From NCBI GenBank assembly GCA_900105895.1, contig FNSH01000001.1, forward strand, positions 1,054,001 to 1,118,000: a stretch of 64,000 nt of DNA. Direction: 5' to 3'. Source of the stretch: Atopobium minutum (GTDB lineage: Bacteria > Actinomycetota > Coriobacteriia > Coriobacteriales > Atopobiaceae). The position numbers and the translations under genes were made by a program. The notes under the pieces were generated by a model. It saw only the letters and a program-made list of their open reading frames with translations. It made no database searches and was not told the origin of the DNA. Each line of letters begins with the position of its first letter. Positions within the stretch are counted from its first letter, which is position 1. This document shows, in pieces, positions 8,415 through 15,444 of the stretch.

Positions 8415-9629
8415 ATGGGACGTTTTACTAATCCGCGCGACTTGTACTTTGGAGAGGGTGCACGTCATGAGGTAAAGAACTTCAAGGGTTCTCGTGCAAT
8501 GATCGTTTCTGGTGGCAGCTCTATGCGCCGCGGCGGTTTTTTGCAGGACATTGAGGCAGATCTTAAGTCTGCTGGGTTTGAAGTTGCTTTCTTTGAGGGC
8601 GTTGAGTCTGACCCATCTGTAGAGACCGTTATGAAGGGTGCTGCTGCTATGGTAGAGTTCCAGCCTGACTGGATCATTGCTGTTGGTGGTGGCTCTCCTA
8701 TCGATGCTGCTAAGGCTATGTGGATCAAGTATGAGTATCCCGAGACTACCTTTGAGCAAATGTGCGTAGTATTTGGTCTGCCAGAGCTTCGCCAGAAGGC
8801 CCGCTTCTGTGCAATTTCTTCTACCTCTGGTACCGCCACCGAGGTAACCGCTTTCTCTATCATTACTGATTACGAAAAGGGCATTAAGTACCCCATTGCA
8901 GACTTTGAGATTACGCCTGATGTTGCCATCGTAGACCCTGAGCTTACCTATTCTATGCCTGCAAAGCTTTGCGCTCACACCGGTATGGATGCTCTGACAC
9001 ACTGCATTGAGGCCTATGTTTCTACCGTTGCTTCTATGTATACCGACGGCAATGCCCTTCATGGTATCCGCGAGATTACCGAGTGGTTGCCTAAGTCTTA
9101 CAAGGGCGATAAGGAAGTTCGTCAGCACATGCACGATGCTCAGTGCATTGCTGGTATTGCCTTCTCTTCCGGACTGCTTGGCATCGTACACTCCATGGCA
9201 CACAAGACTGGTGCTGCATTTAGTGGCGGCCACGTCATTCATGGTTGCGCAAACGCTATGTATCTTGGCAAGGTTATTCAGTTTAATGCCAAGGATGAGC
9301 GTGCAGCGCAGCGTTATGCCTTTGTAGCTAAGGAAATTCTGCATCTTGAGGGTGCTACCAATGAAGAGCTGGTAGCTGCTTTGGTACAGTATATCCGCGA
9401 TCTTAACGACAAGCTGGATATTCCTCAAGGCATCAAGAACTACGGCGAGGGTGGCACCAAGTCCGAGACTTCTATCATTGATGAGGCAGAGTTCCTTGAG
9501 AAGCTCCCCACTATTGCCGCTAACGCAATTGATGATGCTTGCACCGGCTCCAATCCTCGTAAGCCCACGCAAGAAGAGATGGAACAGCTTCTTAAGTGCG
9601 CATACTATGACCTGCCTGTTGAGTTCTAA
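8415..9629 (+). CDS. Iron-containing alcohol dehydrogenase
   Basis: A 404-residue NAD(P)H-dependent dehydrogenase of the Fe-ADH family (related to butanol dehydrogenase and the C-terminal half of AdhE). GGGSPIDAAK near residue 90 binds the nucleotide; SSTSGTATEVT, HTGMDALTHCIEAYVS, GIVHSMAHKTGAAF and HVIHGCANAM carry the metal histidines. The start is the ATG at 8415 after AAGGAGGAG; a GTG at 8394 lies upstream of this ribosome site. It ends in a strong terminator, so it is probably monocistronic. It precedes the DeoR/PTS/glycyl-radical genes and could reduce the C3 aldehyde or hydroxyacetone made there; that role is inferred. Confidence 0.93.
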   Translation: MGRFTNPRDLYFGEGARHEVKNFKGSRAMIVSGGSSMRRGGFLQDIEADLKSAGFEVAFFEGVESDPSVETVMKGAAAMVEFQPDWIIAVGGGSPIDAAKAMWIKYEYPETTFEQMCVVFGLPELRQKARFCAISSTSGTATEVTAFSIITDYEKGIKYPIADFEITPDVAIVDPELTYSMPAKLCAHTGMDALTHCIEAYVSTVASMYTDGNALHGIREITEWLPKSYKGDKEVRQHMHDAQCIAGIAFSSGLLGIVHSMAHKTGAAFSGGHVIHGCANAMYLGKVIQFNAKDERAAQRYAFVAKEILHLEGATNEELVAALVQYIRDLNDKLDIPQGIKNYGEGGTKSETSIIDEAEFLEKLPTIAANAIDDACTGSNPRKPTQEEMEQLLKCAYYDLPVEF

Positions 9630-9684
9630 GGTGCACTTGTTTATTACCTGCTCGAGTGCAAGCGTATAAGCCTGCAGCGACAGT

Positions 9685-9736
9685 AAAAGCGTAAAGGGTA
9701 TTCGGAAAAACCGTTTACCTTTTACGCTTTATTCTT
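9685..9736 (+). terminator. Terminator after iron alcohol dehydrogenase
   Basis: Long imperfect hairpin: AAAGCGTAAAGG at 9687 onward pairs with CCTTTTACGCTTT ending at 9730, with an inner CGG-AAAAA-CCG stem. It is followed by ATTCTT. Confidence 0.7.
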
Positions 9737-9777
9737 GTGCATAAGCGGGTAGACTTACCAACTAAGCAGCCTTGTAA

Positions 9778-9790
9778 TTACGAACAAAAC
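9778..9790 (+). promoter_or_regulatory. Candidate DeoR operator in leader of its own gene
   Basis: TTACGAACAAAAC lies 12 bases before the DeoR start codon. It resembles TTATGAACGAAGC in the PTS promoter (10771-10783) and TTACGAACGAAAGC in the glycyl-radical enzyme promoter (15360-15373). The shared core is TTAYGAACRAA. Autoregulation is inferred. Confidence 0.45.
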
Positions 9791-9802
9791 TCGTGAGGTT
9801 AT

Positions 9803-10549
9803 ATGTCTAAACGTGACAGCGCTCTCTTGGAAATTCTCACTCGCCGTAAGCGTATAGAAGTATCTGAGCTTTCGGAGCTTCTTAACGTTTCTAATGTAAC
9901 CATTCGCAAGGATTTAGATGCGCTTCAAGCACAAGGCTTAGTGGTGCGTGAACATGGGTTTGCGTTGCTTGCCAATCCCAATGATGTAAATGGGCGCCTT
10001 GCCTATCACTATACGGAAAAACTCCAAATTGCTAAGCGCGCAGCGCAGATGTTGTCGGATGGGTCAACCATCATGATTGAAAATGGCAGTTGCTGTGCTT
10101 TGCTGGCACGCGAGATTGCAGCAACCAAGCACAATATCACCATCGTCACCAACAGCACGTTTATTGCTACCTATGTGCGTGATTTTCCCTCTATCAACAC
10201 CACGTTGCTTGGAGGCTTTGTTCAGCCAGATTCACAGGTCGTCGTAGGTCCTTTGGTGCGCCTGTGTGCTCGTGAGTTTTCTGTAGAGCATCTCTTTGCT
10301 GGAACCGATGGCTGGTCTCGCACTATGGGCTTTACCAACTCCGATCAAATGCGCGCAGAGTCGGTACGCATCATGGCGGAATCTGCCAATGAGGTCATTG
10401 TGCTCACGGAGTCCGAGAAATTCTCGTCCACAGGAGCCGTTCCTCTGCGCATCCAAGATAGACCTCTTACTGTTATTACGGACAATCAGATACAGCCCGA
10501 ATATAGAGAACAAGCGCAGCAGTTGGGGCTTGACGTCATTTGTGTATAG
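9803..10549 (+). CDS. DeoR/GlpR-family transcriptional regulator
   Basis: A 248-residue regulator. Residues about 5-58 form the DeoR winged helix (ISVSELSELL-like ELSELLNVSNVTIRKDLDAL), followed by the sugar-phosphate sensing domain with IENGSCCALLAREIA, VTNS and LLGGFVQPDSQVVVGP. In this family the effector is usually a phosphorylated sugar intermediate, which fits a PTS locus. It stands alone between the alcohol dehydrogenase terminator and its own terminator, and just upstream of the PTS operon. It probably controls the PTS and the glycyl-radical genes; a shared sequence motif supports this but was not tested. Confidence 0.92.
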   Translation: MSKRDSALLEILTRRKRIEVSELSELLNVSNVTIRKDLDALQAQGLVVREHGFALLANPNDVNGRLAYHYTEKLQIAKRAAQMLSDGSTIMIENGSCCALLAREIAATKHNITIVTNSTFIATYVRDFPSINTTLLGGFVQPDSQVVVGPLVRLCAREFSVEHLFAGTDGWSRTMGFTNSDQMRAESVRIMAESANEVIVLTESEKFSSTGAVPLRIQDRPLTVITDNQIQPEYREQAQQLGLDVICV

Positions 10550-10634
10550 CGTAATGTGAGGCCTTCTCGCTGACACACAAAGCGCATTTGCGCAGTTCGC
10601 ATATGGTACTACATACAGCTTAAAGCAAATTATA

Positions 10635-10676
10635 AGAAACTATTTTTGCATCTGGGCAAGAATAGTTTCTTTTTTA
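10635..10676 (+). terminator. Terminator after DeoR gene
   Basis: Perfect 10-base arms AGAAACTATT (10635-10644) and AATAGTTTCT (10661-10670) followed by a run of T. Confidence 0.85.
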
Positions 10677-10749
10677 TTAGACATAAGCTTAGATATGACC
10701 CTGTTTACCTGCTGATAAATCACTGATATACCACTGAAGCCTAAAATGC

Positions 10750-10828
10750 TTATGTTCGGAAGTAATATTGTTATGAACGAAGCTATATAGTATACTCTAC
10801 AAAGTTTTCACGGGATACACATATCCCG
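10750..10828 (+). promoter_or_regulatory. PTS operon promoter with operator-like repeats
   Basis: TTGTTA (10768-10773) and TATACT (10791-10796) are spaced by 17 bases, a good promoter. TTATGTTCG (10750-10758) and TTATGAACG (10771-10779) repeat with a 21-base period; the second sits in the spacer. A perfect inverted repeat CGGGATA/TATCCCG (10811-10828, 4-base loop) follows in the early leader. Together these look like operator sites for a sugar-responsive repressor such as the adjacent DeoR protein. Confidence 0.6.
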
Positions 10829-10865
10829 CACACACTAAGGAAACGTTTAGGATTGGAGGTAGTCA

Positions 10866-11846
10866 GTGGTCGGTATTGTTCTTGCAAGTCATGGTGGGCT
10901 TGCAGAAGGCGCCTACGCTTCCGCAAAGATGATCTTTGGCGAACAGGAAGACGTGGCACTTGTTTCACTTACTCCCGATATGGGACCAGAGGACTTTAAA
11001 GAGCGTTTGCAAACGGCTGTATCATCCCTCTCCAACCAAGACAATATTTTGTTTTTGGTGGATCTCAAGGGTGGTACTCCCTACAACCAAACAAGGACGC
11101 TGCTTGACGAGAAAAAGCAGGAGGACTGGGTGCTTGTCTCTGGCCTGAGTCTGCCCATGCTCTTGTCGGCATTTGATTCTCGTGATGCAGCACGTGCACG
11201 TGAGATTGCTGCCATCGTTGCCAATGGCGCTACGAGCGGTGTGAGCATCATTCCCGAGGAGCTCAACGTAGTGGTTTGCGCTGTTCCCGAGAAGACTCAG
11301 GATACAGGCAGCACGGCTCTTAAGCCTGGCACTGTGATTGGCGACGGCAAGATTAAAACCGCGCTGGTTCGCATTGACTCACGCTTGCTGCATGGTCAGG
11401 TGGCAACGGCGTGGACCAAGCAGGTAACCCCCACTCGTATCATTGTCGTTTCTGATGGTGTTGCAAAAGATACCATGCGCAAGACTCTTATCACCGAGGC
11501 AGCACCACCAGGGGTGCGCGCCAACGTAATTCCCGTAAGCAAGCTTATTGAGATCTGGAACGATCCTCGCTTTGGCGGCACCAAGGCCATGTTTTTGTTT
11601 GAAACTCCTCAAGATGTGGTTCGCGCGCTTGAGGGCGGCGTTGAATTTGAGGCTGTCAACTTTGGTTCTATGGCTCACTCTGCGGGCAAGGTCTTGCTTA
11701 ATGACACTCTGTCCGTCAACAAAGATGACGCCAACGCTATTAAGTACTTGCACGAGCATGGTCTTAAGCTTACGGCACAAAAGGTGCCTTCCGATAAGCC
11801 CCAAAATGTGTGGGACCTTGTCGTTAAAGCTGGTTTAGATAAGTAA
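10866..11846 (+). CDS. PTS mannose-family fused IIAB component
   Basis: A 326-residue phosphotransfer protein. The N-terminal IIA domain (residues about 1-130) carries its phosphorylation site His9 in VLASHGGLA. After a linker near 140-160 comes IIB, with site His176 in RIDSRLLHGQVATAW. It takes phosphate from HPr and gives it to the sugar moving through IIC/IID. It starts at a GTG 5 bases after GGAGGT, following a clear promoter. The order IIAB-IIC-IID-DUF956 is the usual man operon. The mannose family also transports glucose, sorbose, fructose and other hexitols, so the name does not fix the substrate. Confidence 0.93.
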   Translation: MVGIVLASHGGLAEGAYASAKMIFGEQEDVALVSLTPDMGPEDFKERLQTAVSSLSNQDNILFLVDLKGGTPYNQTRTLLDEKKQEDWVLVSGLSLPMLLSAFDSRDAARAREIAAIVANGATSGVSIIPEELNVVVCAVPEKTQDTGSTALKPGTVIGDGKIKTALVRIDSRLLHGQVATAWTKQVTPTRIIVVSDGVAKDTMRKTLITEAAPPGVRANVIPVSKLIEIWNDPRFGGTKAMFLFETPQDVVRALEGGVEFEAVNFGSMAHSAGKVLLNDTLSVNKDDANAIKYLHEHGLKLTAQKVPSDKPQNVWDLVVKAGLDK

Positions 11847-11874
11847 ATCCCCCGGATAAGAAAAAGGAGGAGAT

Positions 11875-12675
11875 ATGGGCACTTTGTCGATCGTATTCGT
11901 TTTGTTTGTTGCATTTCTCGCCGGCCTTGAAGGCGTACTGGATGAGTGGCAGTTTCATCAGCCAATCGTAGCCTGTACTCTTATTGGCATTGTTACTGGT
12001 CATCCTATGGAGGGCGTACTGCTTGGCGGTACGCTCCAGATGATTGCACTTGGTTGGATGAACATTGGTGCTGCTGTTGCACCAGATGCCGCACTTGCTT
12101 CTGTTGCCTCTGCAATCTTGGTATGCATGAAGGGCGCTTCCGTAGCTGACGGCGTTGCTTCGGCAATGGCTTTGGCAGTTGCTGGTTTGGTACTGACCAT
12201 TTTTGTACGTACTATCACCGTAGGTATTATTCACTTGGCAGACCGTGCAGCCGAGCAGGCTAATCTGACCATGGTAAATAATTTGCACCTATTTGCTTTA
12301 CTGCTCCAGGGCCTGCGTATTCTTATTCCTGCAGCATTTGTTATTGCGGTTCCCGCAGAGGTTGTTCAGTCTGCCCTTGAGGTTATTCCTGCTTGGGTAT
12401 CTGGTGGTCTTGCAGCTGCTGGTGGCTTCATCGTTGTTGTTGGTTATGCCATGGTCATCAACATGATGGCTACGCGCGAGCTTTGGCCCTTCCTCTTTAT
12501 TGGCTTTGTTTTGTCTGTTATCAGCCAAATTACCCTTATTGGCATGGGCATCATCGGTGTATGTCTTGCTCTTATTTACCTTAACCTTAAGCCTGAATTT
12601 AATGGCGGCGGTGGGGGAGCCGGCTGTACCTCCGTTGAGGCCCAACTTGATTCCATCTTGAATGACTACGAGTAG
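11875..12675 (+). CDS. PTS mannose-family IIC component
   Basis: A 266-residue membrane protein forming the sugar translocation unit together with IID. The opening LSIVFVLFVAFLAGLEGVLDEWQFHQPIV and the following GHPMEGVLLGGTLQMIALGWMNIGAAVAPDAALASV are characteristic of ManY. It has several hydrophobic segments and a short glycine-rich tail (GGGGGAG near residue 245). It is preceded by AAGGAGGAG and lies 28 bases after IIAB. Confidence 0.93.
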   Translation: MGTLSIVFVLFVAFLAGLEGVLDEWQFHQPIVACTLIGIVTGHPMEGVLLGGTLQMIALGWMNIGAAVAPDAALASVASAILVCMKGASVADGVASAMALAVAGLVLTIFVRTITVGIIHLADRAAEQANLTMVNNLHLFALLLQGLRILIPAAFVIAVPAEVVQSALEVIPAWVSGGLAAAGGFIVVVGYAMVINMMATRELWPFLFIGFVLSVISQITLIGMGIIGVCLALIYLNLKPEFNGGGGGAGCTSVEAQLDSILNDYE

Positions 12676-12693
12676 AAAAGGAGTGTGAGAACA

Positions 12694-13677
12694 ATGACCG
12701 ATTCCGTAAAGGAAGTAAAGCGCGTTAGCAAAGCAACCCGCCGTAAGGTTTGGTGGAAGAGCCAGTTTTTGCAGGGTTCTATGAACTACGAGCGTATGCA
12801 GGCACTTGGCTGGTGTTACGGCATGGGGCCAGCTCTTAAGGAGCTGTACCCCAACAAGGAAGATTTGGCCGCAGCACTCAAGCGCCACCTTGAGTTCTTT
12901 AACACTCACCCCTATCCTGCCAGCCCCATTTTTGGTGTAGAGATGACCTTGGAAGAGGAGCGTGCAGCCGGTGTAGAGGTAGAAGATGCTGCTATTCAGG
13001 GTGTTAAGATTGGTATGATGGGTCCTCTGGCCGGTGTCGGTGACCCAATTTTCTGGGGTACCATCCGTCCTGTGCTGGGCGCATTCTGCGCATCCCTTGC
13101 TCTTTCTGGCTCTATTGCAGGTGCCTTTGTCTTCTTCCTCGTTTGGAATGTCATTCGCCTGTCCTTTATGTGGTACACCCAGGAGTTTGGCTATAAGCAG
13201 GGTACCAACATTACTAAGGACCTCTCTGGTGGCTTTTTGCAAAAGATCACTATGGGTGCATCCATCCTAGGCATGTTCATCATGGGTGTTCTGATTCCTC
13301 GCTGGACATCCATGCCCATGAACAAGGTTATTTTCTCTAAAGCAGTGCTCTCTAAGGCAGCAGATACCTATCCTGCAGTAACGGGCCTTGCAGACGCCAT
13401 TAACGGCTCAGCCGTATCCCCCGATGTGCTGGCTGGTGGTGTCAATGGTGTTACATCTTTGAGTGGTACCGATAGCATCCAAATGATCGATGGTGTTGCC
13501 TCGGTTGTACGTACCACTACGCTGCAGTCCATGCTTGATCAGCTGCTGCCTGCACTGCTTCCCCTTGGTCTGACCTTCTTGTGCATCTATTTGCTCAAGA
13601 AAAGCGTAAGCCCCATCACGATCATCTTTGCACTGTTTGCGCTGGGTATCTTGGGTGCACTTATCGGTATTTTCTAA
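12694..13677 (+). CDS. PTS mannose-family IID component
   Basis: A 327-residue membrane partner of IIC (ManZ type). The start ATG at 12694 follows AAAAGGAG; a GTG at 12685 is less well spaced. Conserved parts are SQFLQGSMNYERMQALGWCYGMGPALK, FFNTHPYPASPIFGVEMTLEEERAAG and KIGMMGPLAGVGDPIFWGTIRP. There is a longer than usual segment (about residues 212-275, rich in Ser, Val and Asp) before the final hydrophobic helices, which may be an extracellular loop. Its stop directly abuts the DUF956 region. Confidence 0.92.
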   Translation: MTDSVKEVKRVSKATRRKVWWKSQFLQGSMNYERMQALGWCYGMGPALKELYPNKEDLAAALKRHLEFFNTHPYPASPIFGVEMTLEEERAAGVEVEDAAIQGVKIGMMGPLAGVGDPIFWGTIRPVLGAFCASLALSGSIAGAFVFFLVWNVIRLSFMWYTQEFGYKQGTNITKDLSGGFLQKITMGASILGMFIMGVLIPRWTSMPMNKVIFSKAVLSKAADTYPAVTGLADAINGSAVSPDVLAGGVNGVTSLSGTDSIQMIDGVASVVRTTTLQSMLDQLLPALLPLGLTFLCIYLLKKSVSPITIIFALFALGILGALIGIF

Positions 13678-13707
13678 GTGTTTCTATGCGGCAATGGGTT
13701 GAGGACT

Positions 13708-14145
13708 ATGTTTGAGTTTCTAAAAAAGAAAGCGGCAGCGTTTGGTCAGTCGGATGATCCAAGTGATGTTCGCACTAAACAACTTGAACAGACAGAAGAG
13801 CAATTTGCCTTTGTTAATGATGTTGTAGAGTTCAGTGCTAAGGCAAACTGTACGCTGAGTGTCTTTAACCCAAAGCCGGGCAGTATTGCATTAGGTAACG
13901 GCGGTATTGATTTTATTGCTGCGTCAGGCTATGGGTTTATCGCCATCCCGTGGAAGAACATTCAGCAGGTCCGCGTGGACGTGTATGGCAAATTTGTCCG
14001 CAGCATTGAAGTGGTCACGGACGATGGGCAGGTGCTTCCTTTCATCCTGTCCAAAGGCTATGACGTGTTGCATGTGATCTACAACCACCTGGGTCGCGAG
14101 AAAATCGTTTCATCAAAGCGCTCGTTTGGAAGTCACACGATATAG
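13708..14145 (+). CDS. DUF956 protein (ManO-like), PTS accessory
   Basis: A 145-residue soluble protein of the DUF956 family, often the fourth gene of man-type PTS operons, where it is thought to modulate the system. The core GFIAIPWKNIQQVRVDVYGKFVRSIEVVT, about residues 75-105, matches the family's pattern. I choose the ATG at 13708 after TTGAGGA. A GTG at 13678 directly after the IID stop would add ten residues (MFLCGNGLRT). The N-terminal 35 residues are charged and longer than in common family members. Confidence 0.75.
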   Translation: MFEFLKKKAAAFGQSDDPSDVRTKQLEQTEEQFAFVNDVVEFSAKANCTLSVFNPKPGSIALGNGGIDFIAASGYGFIAIPWKNIQQVRVDVYGKFVRSIEVVTDDGQVLPFILSKGYDVLHVIYNHLGREKIVSSKRSFGSHTI

Positions 14146-14258
14146 GTTGGTTGTATGCAGTGTTGTGTACCGCTGCATGTGCACTCGGACGTACACTCGG
14201 ATGTGCAACTGCACATATTTGTATATCGTCACACACCCTATCATATGCTTATATATAC

Positions 14259-14332
14259 GTGCTGCTCCTTTGAGGGGTAGCACGTTTGTGTTGGAAAATA
14301 CGCTTGGCCAGAAAGAGGCACACGCCTTTTTC
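14259..14332. terminator. Two hairpins between convergent PTS and activase genes
   Basis: GTGCTGCTCC/GGGGTAGCAC (14259-14283) forms an imperfect hairpin followed by GTTTGTGTT on the plus strand. A second hairpin, AAAGAGGC-ACAC-GCCTTTTT (14312-14331), has runs of A and T on either side and could terminate both the PTS operon and the convergent activase gene. Confidence 0.5.
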
Positions 14333-15241
14333 TTAAAAAAACGCCTCTATACCGCAGTCTTTATACTGCTGCGCAAAGTCTGCGAGATCTTCTGCGTGCA
14401 TGTTGGGAATGCCAGCCAACTGGTAGTCCCTTTCGAGAAGTGCATATTTATTCTCGCCAAAATTGTGGAAAGGCAGCAGTTGTACGCGTGTAGCCCCCAG
14501 CTCACTCAGGCATTTGGCCATGACACGCGCATCGGCAAGCGAGTCATTAAAACCGGGGATGATGGGCGTGCGCACCAAAACGTCAAGACCCATATCAAAA
14601 GCTGTTTTTATGTTAGACAGCACCAGTTCATTGCCACCACCTGTGCCCAGTGCATGCTGTGAGCTATCCCAGTGTTTAAGGTCAATAAGCATGTGATCCA
14701 GACGCTGTGCAATGGCTACAAAGGTTTCTGGCAAGACGTATGCCTCGGTCTCTATACAGGTATCAATTCCGTGAGCACGAAGCTTCTCTAAGAGCTCGAT
14801 GCAAAAATCAGGCCAGGTCATGGCCTCGCCACCAGAAAGGGTGACCCCACCGCCGGAGTCCTCATAAAACAATTTGTCTTGCAGACAAAGCTTTAGTATC
14901 TCATCGGTGGTATAGATTTTGCCCGTACAGCTGAGTGCTTTACCAGGGCAGGCCTTAATGGCTGCTTGAGCTTCGGGCGAATCGCCGCGCACTTTGGCAG
15001 TGTTTACATGAGGTTTACCTGCTGTGGTGCTGACACCAGCATGGGGGATAAGCTGTATGCAGCTGCCGCATGCCGTACAGTTTTTCTCATTCCATTCAAG
15101 CTGGGGAAGTCGATGCTGGCTTTCTGGATTGGCACACCAAAAACAACGCAGGGGACAGCCCTTAAAAAAGACTACCGTGCGAATGCCAGGGCCATCGTTG
15201 AGACTAAATTTTTGTACGTTAAAAATAGTTGCAGTCTGCAT
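14333..15241 (-). CDS. ybiY: Glycyl-radical enzyme activating protein (YbiY type)
   Basis: A radical SAM enzyme of 302 residues that installs the glycyl radical on the divergently encoded enzyme. The radical SAM cluster motif CPLRCFWC sits at residues 29-36 after DGPGIRTVVFFKG. An inserted ferredoxin-like region begins CTACGSC; the fourth cysteine expected a few residues later is missing, and only one more cysteine pair (ACPGKALSC) follows, so one or both auxiliary clusters may be incomplete, as I also recall for E. coli YbiY. TLSGGEAM and the later LLPFHNFGENKY are family motifs. It shares a 203-base divergent promoter region with the lyase gene. Confidence 0.9.
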   Translation of the reverse strand: MQTATIFNVQKFSLNDGPGIRTVVFFKGCPLRCFWCANPESQHRLPQLEWNEKNCTACGSCIQLIPHAGVSTTAGKPHVNTAKVRGDSPEAQAAIKACPGKALSCTGKIYTTDEILKLCLQDKLFYEDSGGGVTLSGGEAMTWPDFCIELLEKLRAHGIDTCIETEAYVLPETFVAIAQRLDHMLIDLKHWDSSQHALGTGGGNELVLSNIKTAFDMGLDVLVRTPIIPGFNDSLADARVMAKCLSELGATRVQLLPFHNFGENKYALLERDYQLAGIPNMHAEDLADFAQQYKDCGIEAFF

Positions 15242-15264
15242 AGTTCCTCTCTCGTGCTGTATTT

Positions 15265-15410
15265 AGTATAAACGAAAGCAAAATAGCTTTCTTACATAAA
15301 TAAAAAGAGAATTTCAGAACGTTTTCATTGACATTTTCTTCTACTATTGCCAAAATTAGTTACGAACGAAAGCAAAATATGATTTGTACAAAAATGATAT
15401 AATCGTACAA
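15265..15410. promoter_or_regulatory. Divergent promoter region with 15-base direct repeat
   Basis: AACGAAAGCAAAATA occurs at 15271-15285 and again at 15365-15379, 94 bases apart. The first copy directly precedes a minus-strand TATACT (15265-15270) for the activase. The second precedes a perfect extended -10 box TGATATAAT (15395-15403) for the lyase. TTGTAC (15384-15389) and GTACAA (15405-15410) form an inverted repeat around that box. The arrangement suggests one regulator repressing or activating both genes. Confidence 0.6.
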
Positions 15411-15444
15411 ACATATGAAATGTCATAAAGTAAGGAAAGCAATC

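Noticed and set aside
8346..9572. Long minus-strand open frame of 408 codons opposite the alcohol dehydrogenase
   Set aside because: It mirrors a clear Fe-ADH gene, has no ribosome site or known motif, and is a by-product of codon bias.
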